This document shows positions 1-4,239 of a stretch of DNA of 6,588 bases, in pieces; within the stretch, counting starts at the first letter, position 1; every line of letters begins with the position of its first letter. The position numbers and the translations under genes were made by a program. The stretch is from Frankiales bacterium (lineage in GTDB: Bacteria > Actinomycetota > Actinomycetes > Mycobacteriales > SCTD01): the NCBI GenBank assembly GCA_025464915.1, contig JAODNF010000135.1, positions 1 to 6,588 of the forward strand, given 5' to 3'. A model generated the notes under the pieces. The model did no database searches. It was not told the DNA's origin and saw only the letters and a program-made list of their open reading frames with translations.

Positions 1-411
1 CCCGGCGCACTTCGTGCTGACGGTTGTGCCCGTCGCGTCGGTTCTCGCCGTGTAGACGTCGTAGACGCCCGGCGCCGCGTTGCTCGTGGGCAGGGTGCCC
101 ACGAGGTGGGAGGTGTCCGACGACTGCTGGTCGGTCGTCCCGTTGAGGCCGGGCGTTCCGGCAGCCCCGTAGGCCGACTGGAACTGCGCCGCGAGGAGCA
201 CGTGGTCGGAGGACGGGTTGAAGCCGGTGCCCGTCACCGTCGCAGCGCTGGTGCCGCTGTTGTTGGTCGATGCAGGGGAGATGCTCGTCGGCACGCCCGT
301 GTTCGGGAGGGCGAACGCGGTCCCCGTGAACAGGCCGGCGGCGCCGGTCGTCAGGAGCGTGGTGCTCGCGAGGAGCGCCAGCGAGCGACGGACAGCAGGG
401 GGGAGGGACAT
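1..411 (-). CDS. Exported protein with IPT/TIG-like N-terminus (partial, 3' end outside window)
   Basis: The reading frame stays open from an ATG at 411 to the left edge (137 codons), so only the N-terminal part is seen. Residues 1-34 form a typical Sec signal peptide: MSLPPAVRRS with two arginines, a hydrophobic core LALLASTTLL, and an AFA cleavage site before Leu35. The mature part is rich in Ser, Thr, Gly and Asn. It carries a stretch near residues 41-60 (SISPAS...ATVTGTGFNPSSD) that resembles the first strands of IPT/TIG immunoglobulin-like domains, and later a PGVYDVYTAR segment that fits a beta strand of such a fold. The start is supported by a Shine-Dalgarno GGAG (complement of 416-419) four bases upstream. 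The protein is probably secreted or cell-surface; no enzymatic motif is visible. LPNTG at residues 35-39 is at the mature N-terminus and so is not a sortase signal. The family call is tentative; export is well supported. Confidence 0.75.
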   Translation of the reverse strand, partial: MSLPPAVRRSLALLASTTLLTTGAAGLFTGTAFALPNTGVPTSISPASTNNSGTSAATVTGTGFNPSSDHVLLAAQFQSAYGAAGTPGLNGTTDQQSSDTSHLVGTLPTSNAAPGVYDVYTARTDATGTTVSTKCAG

Positions 412-511
412 GGTTCTCCAGCGCTGAGTTGTGTGGAACCGCCATTCTGGGGCATGGCAGCCCGAGGTGTGGCTCAGTTCGGCGCCCGCAACCTGAATCC
501 TGCCCTGCGAG

Positions 512-952
512 TCAGGGCGTTTTATCCTGCTTTGTCCTGCATTGCAAGCATTTGCCGCTCAAGGACAGGTGCCCGAGGTCAATCGAAAAGCCGTGTTTCC
601 GCTCTATTGCTTGCACAAGGGGTCGGACAGCGGCGGCCTCGACCTCGACCAGCTGCCCGCACCGCTGGCACATCAGGTGCACGTGCGCGACGTCCTCGGC
701 CCGGACCGACCAGGTCGGGGACCCGTGGCCGAGGTGGGTGTGCTGGACCAGCCCCAGGTCCTCGAGCAGCGTCAGTGCGCGGTAGACGGTCGCGAGGTCT
801 GCGTCACCACCCACAGCCGCCCGCACCTGCTCCGGCGTGGCGTGCCCGAGCTCGGCCACGGCCTCGAGGACACGCAGCCGCTGCTTGGTGACGCGGTGGC
901 CAGCCGCGCGCAGCCGCTCGGCCGCGTCGGGAGCGCTGGTCGCCTTGCCCAT
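512..952 (-). CDS. Fur-family metal-dependent repressor, Nur-like
   Basis: This 146-residue protein has the usual Fur length and layout. A winged-helix DNA-binding domain (about residues 10-84) contains HRVTKQRLRVLEAV and the recognition helix DLATVYRALTLLEDLGLV. The C-terminal metal-binding and dimerisation domain contains HVHLMCQRC (His90, His92, Cys95, Cys98) and a second CxxC pair (Cys135, Cys138), the structural zinc site of many Fur proteins. The stretch QHTHLGHGSPTW and the GF-ID-GH region closely resemble Streptomyces coelicolor Nur as I remember it. His71, His73 and His128 would match that protein's nickel-site histidines. Zur or Fur/PerR specificity cannot be excluded. It probably represses metal-uptake or oxidative-stress genes when loaded with metal. 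The start is the ATG at 952, six bases after a TAGCCT -10 box, suggesting a leaderless mRNA. The last ~37 codons (about 512-625) are much more AT-rich than the rest of the gene. Confidence 0.92.
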   Translation of the reverse strand: MGKATSAPDAAERLRAAGHRVTKQRLRVLEAVAELGHATPEQVRAAVGGDADLATVYRALTLLEDLGLVQHTHLGHGSPTWSVRAEDVAHVHLMCQRCGQLVEVEAAAVRPLVQAIERKHGFSIDLGHLSLSGKCLQCRTKQDKTP

Positions 953-958
953 GGGGAG

Positions 959-964
959 AGGCTA
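959..964 (-). promoter_or_regulatory. -10 box of leaderless promoter for the Fur-family gene
   Basis: On the minus strand the hexamer TAGCCT (TAnnnT) is followed by exactly six bases (CTCCCC) and then the ATG at 952. This is the spacing expected if transcription starts at the A of the start codon. There is no Shine-Dalgarno sequence. No recognisable -35 box is present; the -35 position (about 982-987) falls on the start of the divergent pabC-like gene. Confidence 0.6.
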
Positions 965-974
965 CGGGGACCGA

Positions 975-980
975 TACGGT
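975..980 (+). promoter_or_regulatory. -10 box of leaderless promoter for the pabC-like gene
   Basis: TACGGT (TAnnnT) is followed by six bases (GGCGGC) and the GTG at 987. The spacing matches leaderless actinobacterial promoters and supports the GTG start over the in-frame ATG at 951. The -35 position (about 952-957) lies on the start codon of the divergent Fur-family gene and has no clear -35 consensus. Confidence 0.6.
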
Positions 981-986
981 GGCGGC

Positions 987-1778
987 GTGATCCGGCTGCT
1001 GCTGCTCGACGGGCTGCGGGAGGTGCCGGTCGACGCGCCCGTGCTGCGCGCCGACGACCTCGGAGTGGTCCGGGGTGAGGCGGTCTTCGAGACCCTGCGG
1101 GTGGTCGGGAGCCGCCCCTGCTACCTCGACGAGCACCTCGAGCGCTTCGGCCGCTCGGCCGCCAGCCTCGACATCCCCATGCCGCCGGGCTTCGACGAAC
1201 TGGCTGCGAAGGCCGCCGCAGGGATCGAGGACGCAGGCCTTCGCCTGACGCTCACCAAGGGCGGGCTGGGCATGGCGGTGGTCTTCGAGATCGCGGCGGA
1301 GACCGTCGGGGGACGTTCCGGCATCCGGGTCGTGACACTGCCCCTCGGCCTGGCGAGCGACTTCCGCCGTACTGCCCCCTGGTTGCTGGGCGGCGCGAAG
1401 AGCACCAGCTATGCCGTGAACATGGCCTCTTCGCGGGAGGCGCACCGCAGGGGCGCGGACGACGCGATCTGGACGAGCACGGACGGGTACGTCCTGGAGG
1501 CACCCACCTCGACGGTCGTTGCCCACCTGGACGGTCGCTGGGTCACTCCCCCTGCGGAGACCGGGATCCTCGCCGGGACGACGCTGCGGGCCTGCGCGTC
1601 GCTCGTCGAGATCGCGACGCTGCCGCTGACGGTCGACGACCTGGCCGCTGCGGCAGAGGTCGTGCTGCTGTCGTCAGTGCGGGGGGTCGCTCCCGTCACA
1701 GACCTCGACGGGCGCAAGCTGGTGACGCCCGCGGGTCGTGCGCTGCAGTCAGCGTTCGAGGCCTCGCTACGCCGCTGA
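987..1778 (+). CDS. pabC: Class IV aminotransferase-fold enzyme, probable 4-amino-4-deoxychorismate lyase
   Basis: The product is a 263-residue fold-type IV PLP enzyme, about the normal length. The likely reaction is conversion of 4-amino-4-deoxychorismate to p-aminobenzoate plus pyruvate, a cytosolic step of folate synthesis. The N-terminal half has LRADDLGVVRGEAVFETLRV and YLDEHLERF. The PLP-binding lysine is Lys138 in GGAKSTSYAVNM. The second conserved block is GADDAIWTSTDGYVLEAPTSTVV with Glu171, followed by TPPAETGILAGTT, which holds the cofactor phosphate. The usual Asn after Glu (E-x-x-S-N) is Thr176 here, a variant I recall from actinobacterial ADC lyases. A branched-chain or D-amino-acid aminotransferase is the main alternative. 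GTG 987 is preferred because of the six-base spacing to the TACGGT box and because it gives the typical IRLLLLDG start. An in-frame ATG at 951 would add 12 Gly-rich residues and overlap the neighbour's start codon. Confidence 0.85.
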   Translation: MIRLLLLDGLREVPVDAPVLRADDLGVVRGEAVFETLRVVGSRPCYLDEHLERFGRSAASLDIPMPPGFDELAAKAAAGIEDAGLRLTLTKGGLGMAVVFEIAAETVGGRSGIRVVTLPLGLASDFRRTAPWLLGGAKSTSYAVNMASSREAHRRGADDAIWTSTDGYVLEAPTSTVVAHLDGRWVTPPAETGILAGTTLRACASLVEIATLPLTVDDLAAAAEVVLLSSVRGVAPVTDLDGRKLVTPAGRALQSAFEASLRR

Positions 1779-1892
1779 CGGACCTGGCTCCGGCCGCTCG
1801 TGCGACATCAGGTCGGCCGACCGGGGCCCGCAGACGAGGTCCAGCAGCAGGGACAGCGGGATGCCCTGCTCGAGCAGCGCCATGGGGGACAT
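1767..1892 (-). CDS. Small hypothetical protein (41 aa)
   Basis: This is a 41-residue frame starting MSPMALLEQGIPLSLLLDLV and ending in an acidic/proline-rich tail (SHERPEPGPSAA). The ATG at 1892 is preceded by GGAG (complement of 1899-1902) six bases upstream, a good Shine-Dalgarno. Nearly all its codons end in G or C, as in the surrounding genes. The leucine-rich middle (LLEQGIPLSLLLDL) would form one or two amphipathic helices rather than a clear membrane span. It resembles short actinobacterial hypothetical proteins I have seen, but no function is known to me. It is convergent with the pabC-like gene and its stop lies inside that gene's last codons (12-bp overlap). A GTG at 1919 is an alternative start with poorer spacing. 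Too short for certainty. Confidence 0.55.
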   Translation of the reverse strand: MSPMALLEQGIPLSLLLDLVCGPRSADLMSHERPEPGPSAA

Positions 1893-1990
1893 CAGGGTCT
1901 CCAGCCGTTGGGGGGTCACAGGTACAAGGTCGGCTCCGCGCTGCCCCCGCATTGACCTCTGACCGGGTGGTTGTCCGCTGACCCGTCCCG

Positions 1991-2000
1991 ACCACGTGGT
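1991..2000. promoter_or_regulatory. 10-bp perfect palindrome ACCACGTGGT
   Basis: This self-complementary sequence with a CACGTG core lies 11 bases inside the left 14-bp repeat. It could be a dimeric repressor site acting on the small minus-strand gene, whose ATG is 99 bases away. There is no direct evidence of binding. Confidence 0.25.
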
Positions 2001-2048
2001 TGGGCCGTTCGCCGCCGCAGCCTGGGTGCAGGCCCATTCGGGTGAACG

Positions 2049-2065
2049 CCCGTGCCGCGCACGGG
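2049..2065. repeat. Hairpin, 7-bp GC-rich stem with 3-base loop
   Basis: CCCGTGC, loop CGC, then GCACGGG forms a perfect 7-bp stem. On the plus strand it is followed by TCTTGG, with no run of T, so it is not a standard intrinsic terminator. It is one of several inverted repeats packed into the 1966-2299 segment. Confidence 0.45.
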
Positions 2066-2146
2066 TCTTGGAACCCTCCACGACGACCGGCGCGATCGCC
2101 ACCAGGACGCCGTCCCGCGGCTCGAGGCTGTCACGGCGAGGACATG

Positions 2147-2216
2147 CGAACCCCTGGGCACTTCCACCTGCCGAGGCGGGTGGGCCGGCTGGACTGAGCC
2201 GACGCCCAGGGGTTCG
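2147..2216. repeat. 70-base three-way-junction structure (13-bp outer stem, two inner hairpins)
   Basis: The outer stem is perfect: CGAACCCCTGGGC (2147-2159) pairs with GCCCAGGGGTTCG (2204-2216). Inside, 2164-2171 pairs with 2176-2183 (8 bp including one T-G pair) around a four-base CGAG loop. Then 2186-2190 (CGGCT) pairs with 2197-2201 (AGCCG) around a six-base loop. The result is a compact branched fold on either strand. It could be a small structured RNA, a cis-acting RNA element or the folded core of a mobile repeat. It does not match tRNA, SRP RNA, cyclic di-GMP or TPP riboswitch cores as far as I can judge by eye. Transcription has not been shown, so the strand is left open. Confidence 0.55.
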
Positions 2217-2240
2217 GGTGCCTGTCGTGGAATCGCCGTA

Positions 2241-2255
2241 CACCGTCAGACGGTG
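2241..2255. promoter_or_regulatory. Palindrome CACCGTC-A-GACGGTG (operator-like, copy 1)
   Basis: A perfect 15-base inverted repeat with a single central A. Its CGTCAGACGG part (2244-2253) recurs exactly at 2271-2280, inside a second, imperfect palindrome. The pair lies 120-160 bases upstream of the lipocalin-like gene and inside the right end of the repeat-bounded segment. Confidence 0.4.
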
Positions 2256-2266
2256 CGCGGTGGTCC

Positions 2267-2283
2267 GCGTCGTCAGACGGCGC
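2267..2283. promoter_or_regulatory. Imperfect palindrome with core CGTCAGACGG (operator-like, copy 2)
   Basis: Eight positions on each side of a central A at 2275 are complementary, except for one T-G pair. It shares a 10-base core with the palindrome centred at 2248, and the centres are 27 bases apart. Two sites with one core suggest a tandem operator for a dimeric regulator; paired RNA hairpins are the alternative. Confidence 0.35.
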
Positions 2284-2356
2284 CTAGCGGACAACCACCT
2301 CACGAGTCCGGTTGTTACTCAATGCTTCGGACCACCTCCCTTCACGTGTACGACAA

Positions 2357-2376
2357 GCGTAAGTCGGCTCTTGCGC
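2357..2376 (+). promoter_or_regulatory. Inverted repeat over the -35 region of the lipocalin-like gene
   Basis: GCGTAAG (2357-2363) and CTTGCGC (2370-2376) are complementary apart from one T-G position, separated by TCGGCT. The repeat covers the place where a -35 box for the -10 at 2391 would be. A protein bound here would block RNA polymerase, so it is a plausible operator for the two-gene operon. Confidence 0.35.
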
Positions 2377-2390
2377 CGTGTCACGCCGAA

Positions 2391-2396
2391 TAGCCT
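2391..2396 (+). promoter_or_regulatory. -10 box of leaderless promoter for the lipocalin-like/kinase operon
   Basis: TAGCCT (TAnnnT) is followed by six bases (GGAGCC) and the ATG at 2403, the same spacing as at the two divergent genes near 951-987. The GGAG in the spacer is only two bases from the ATG, too close for a good ribosome binding site, which favours leaderless initiation. Confidence 0.6.
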
Positions 2397-2402
2397 GGAG
2401 CC

Positions 2403-3134
2403 ATGAGAGACCTCGTGGCGCTGCGGCATCCCGCCGCGCCGCTGGGTCGAGGCCTGTACGAGTCGCTCTACCTCACCGCGACCTCGCCCGAGGGGGACCG
2501 CGCCCTGTGGCTGCGGCACACCTGGCTCAAGGCGCCGGGGAAGCAGCCGCAGCCCGTCCTCTGGATCACCTGGTGGGGCCCGGAGCTGACGCAGACCAGG
2601 GGGCCGGGGACGGCGGAGCTGACCGGTTCCCGCTCGCAGGGGTCACTGGAGGCGCACCGCTGGGACCTCGGCTGGAGCTCCGACCACGAGCCGGTCCCCT
2701 ACCTGCCCAAGGCCCTGTACGACCGGCGCTTCCCGCGCTCGAACGGCGCCCTGCTCGTCCCTCACGGCACGGTCAGCGGCACGTTCGACGGTCACGACCT
2801 GACGGGCTGGTCGGCCGTCGTGGGCCACAACTGGGGTGCCGAGCACGCCCACGCCTGGGAGTGGCTGCACGGCACCGACGGCGACGACTGGTTCGACCAG
2901 CTGCGCGTGAAGCCGATGTCGCACTCGCCGTGGCTGACGCTGTCGACGACCCACCTCGACGGGAAGACCAGGCGGTCGCGCACCCCGCTGAAGGTCGACG
3001 TGACCTGGGGCGCCACGGTCGAGTGGGACTACGACAGCCCGGCCGGACCGTCCCGCGACGTCCGCAACTCCTCCGTCGCGACGGCTGTCATCGACGAGCG
3101 CAGGTTCCAGGCCACCGTCGAGCGCGGCGCATGA
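2403..3134 (+). CDS. Lipocalin-like protein, possibly of the CrtC/AttH/tocopherol-cyclase superfamily
   Basis: The product is a 243-residue soluble protein without signal peptide or membrane span. It is rich in Trp and aromatic residues spread as in a beta-barrel: YESLYLTATS near the start, LWITWWG around residues 55-61, then HRWDLGWSSD. The strongest motif is GHNWGAEHAHAWEWLHG starting at residue 141. This recalls the (K/H)NWG...W-W block of tocopherol cyclase and the related blocks of carotenoid 1,2-hydratase (CrtC) and AttH lipocalin-like domains. Those proteins bind or hydrate long hydrophobic molecules, so a lipid or isoprenoid ligand is a reasonable inference, but the substrate is unknown and the assignment is by motif memory only. 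Its TGA overlaps the next gene's ATG by four bases (ATGA), showing an operon with translational coupling. The ATG at 2403 is chosen from its -10 spacing. Confidence 0.85.
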   Translation: MRDLVALRHPAAPLGRGLYESLYLTATSPEGDRALWLRHTWLKAPGKQPQPVLWITWWGPELTQTRGPGTAELTGSRSQGSLEAHRWDLGWSSDHEPVPYLPKALYDRRFPRSNGALLVPHGTVSGTFDGHDLTGWSAVVGHNWGAEHAHAWEWLHGTDGDDWFDQLRVKPMSHSPWLTLSTTHLDGKTRRSRTPLKVDVTWGATVEWDYDSPAGPSRDVRNSSVATAVIDERRFQATVERGA

Positions 3135-3871
3135 CGGTCGTCTCATGGGGCGGCAGCGCGGTCGAGCTCGTCGGCCCCGACGTCCTGGTCGACGACGTCG
3201 TCGCGTGCCTGCCTCCGTTCTACGACGTGGGCACGCAGGTGTCCGTCGGGGTCACCGCCGAGCTCTCCCTCGAGACCGGCATCGCCACCCTCCACCTCGA
3301 CGACGGGCTGGGTGTCAGCGGGCCACCGTCTGCGGAGATCCACCGCGCCTGCGCCTCCCGGATCGAGCTGGTCCTCGTCGACCGCTTGCCGGACCTGGTC
3401 GCCGTCCACGCCGGCGTCGTCGCGGACGACCGGGGGGTGATGCTGTTCCCGGGCCGGTCGATGGTCGGCAAGAGCACCCTGACCCGCGCCCTCCTCGACG
3501 CCGGCTGCGACTACCTGTCCGACGAGTTCGCCCTGCTCGGCGACGACGGCCGCGTCCACCCCTACCCGCGCGCCATGACGCTCCGCACGCCGACCGGGTC
3601 CGAGCGGCACGTCCCGGACAACGCGGTGGCCGTCGACGCTGCGCCGCGCGGGGCCCGGCTGGTGGCGCTGCTGACGTTCGGAAGTGCCTGGGAGACAAGG
3701 GATCTCACGCCCGGCGAGGCCACCATGGGACTCATCGACAACTGCGTCAGCATCCGCCGCGAGCCGGCGCGCGCCCTCACGGCGCTCACCGCCCTCGCCG
3801 AGACGGCCGGTGCGGTGGCCGGCACCCGCGGCGACGCCGCGGAGACCGCCGCCCGGCTGATGGGTCGCTAG
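3131..3871 (+). CDS. HprK/PEPCK-like P-loop kinase domain protein
   Basis: The product is a 246-residue protein. Residues 1-90 are an uncharacterised N-terminal region. The core starts at HAGVVADDRGVMLFPG (His93), followed by a P-loop GRSMVGKST (residues 108-116, Lys114) and then YLSDEFALL (Asp131, Glu132), the acidic metal/catalytic strand. PYPRAMTLR (Arg152) follows in the order seen in HPr kinase C-terminal domains. That family phosphorylates a protein serine or a small hydroxyl substrate using ATP or pyrophosphate. Solitary HprK-like domains also occur in peptide-modification clusters, but no precursor peptide, asparagine synthetase or PqqD-like gene is visible in this window. It lacks the N-terminal domain of true HprK, and no HPr gene is nearby, so the substrate is unknown. 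The start ATG overlaps the stop of the upstream gene, so the two are co-translated. The P-loop makes nucleotide binding likely. Confidence 0.87.
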   Translation: MTVVSWGGSAVELVGPDVLVDDVVACLPPFYDVGTQVSVGVTAELSLETGIATLHLDDGLGVSGPPSAEIHRACASRIELVLVDRLPDLVAVHAGVVADDRGVMLFPGRSMVGKSTLTRALLDAGCDYLSDEFALLGDDGRVHPYPRAMTLRTPTGSERHVPDNAVAVDAAPRGARLVALLTFGSAWETRDLTPGEATMGLIDNCVSIRREPARALTALTALAETAGAVAGTRGDAAETAARLMGR

Positions 3872-4239
3872 GGCGTCCGCCTCCGGGCGGCCGGGACTCG
3901 GTGCGACCGCCAGCAGGTCAGCACGTCACTGACGCGCCGGGCCGTCCGCTGCGGAGGCACCGGGAGCACCGTGCGACCGACCGTCCATGTCACTGCCTGC
4001 TGCATCGCCACTGCCTGCTGCATCGCGTGCCTCCATCGCCCGCCGCGCCCACGCTGGGCCCGGACAGGATGGTCTCGGCAAGCCCGCACCCGCCGCTGGA
4101 GGTCGATCGGCACAAGTAGTCACGCGATGACCCGTGCGCGCTTCCCGGACACCACCCCGTTCGTCCGGTACGTGGTCAGTTCCGCCCATCTTCGACGGAT
4201 CGCTGGATCTGTCCGGGCGGGCACCCGACAACCAGAGGC
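3872..4239. other. Intergenic region between the kinase and diguanylate cyclase genes
   Basis: No supportable gene lies in this 368-base stretch. Just after the kinase stop is a weak 5-bp hairpin (3877-3881 with 3886-3890, loop TCCG) without a T-run, at best a poor terminator. Further on are a 9-base direct repeat GTGCGACCG (3901-3909 and 3971-3979), the 18-bp tandem repeat listed separately, and an inverted repeat CCGGAC-N12-GTCCGG (4145-4150/4163-4168) about 70 bases upstream of the cyclase start. No convincing -10/-35 pair for the cyclase was found, and I see no match to the conserved core of a cyclic di-GMP riboswitch. Confidence 0.5.
3991..4026. repeat. 18-bp perfect tandem duplication with degenerate third copy
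   Basis: CACTGCCTGCTGCATCGC occurs twice back to back (3991-4008 and 4009-4026). The following bases GTGCCTCCATCGC (4027-4039) look like a shortened third copy. The repeat is upstream of the diguanylate cyclase gene. Copy number may vary by replication slippage; any regulatory role is unknown. Confidence 0.85.

Larger units (their letters stand above)
1966..2299. repeat. 334-bp segment bounded by perfect 14-bp inverted repeats
   Basis: GGTGGTTGTCCGCT at 1966-1979 recurs as its exact reverse complement at 2286-2299. The interior contains no convincing gene but several inverted repeats, listed separately. The architecture resembles a MITE-like non-autonomous element, or two copies of a protein-binding site facing each other. 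No target-site duplication is visible beside the repeats (left flank CTGACCG, right flank TCACGAG), and no transposase is nearby, so mobility is not shown. The stretch from 1893 to 2402 otherwise holds no protein gene that I can support. Confidence 0.5.

Noticed and set aside
295..309. LPNTG sequence in the exported protein
   Set aside because: It sits directly after the signal peptide cleavage site, not before a C-terminal hydrophobic segment and charged tail, so it cannot act as a sortase signal.
501..523. Hairpin GCCCTG-N5-CAGGGC followed by GTTTT on the plus strand, like an intrinsic terminator
   Set aside because: The T-run is on the plus strand, but the gene ending here is on the minus strand and no plus-strand gene lies upstream. 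Only an unproven antisense transcript could use it.
951..953. ATG in frame with the pabC-like gene, overlapping the Fur-family start
   Set aside because: It would add a Gly-rich stretch atypical of the family and ignore the TACGGT box spaced six bases from the GTG at 987. It is kept only as a less likely alternative.
804..1526. Long open frames opposite the pabC-like gene and in other frames of the signalling genes
   Set aside because: They are shadows of GC-rich coding sequence, rich in Arg, Pro and Ala, with no family motifs, and they conflict with clearly recognisable proteins.
2047..2132. Coding-like minus-strand stretch (GVLVAIAPVVVEGSKTR) upstream of the 41-residue gene
   Set aside because: It has GC-biased third positions but no start, no recognisable family and poor sequence on both sides, and it overlaps hairpins. 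It could be a gene remnant but cannot be supported.
2147..2216. tRNA or integron attC site
   Set aside because: There is no T-arm consensus, anticodon arm or CCA end, and the stem ends do not fit the attC RYYYAAC/GTTRRRY core sites.
3872..4239. Cyclic di-GMP riboswitch in front of the diguanylate cyclase gene
   Set aside because: The conserved core motifs of the GEMM classes were not found by eye; only short unrelated inverted repeats are present.
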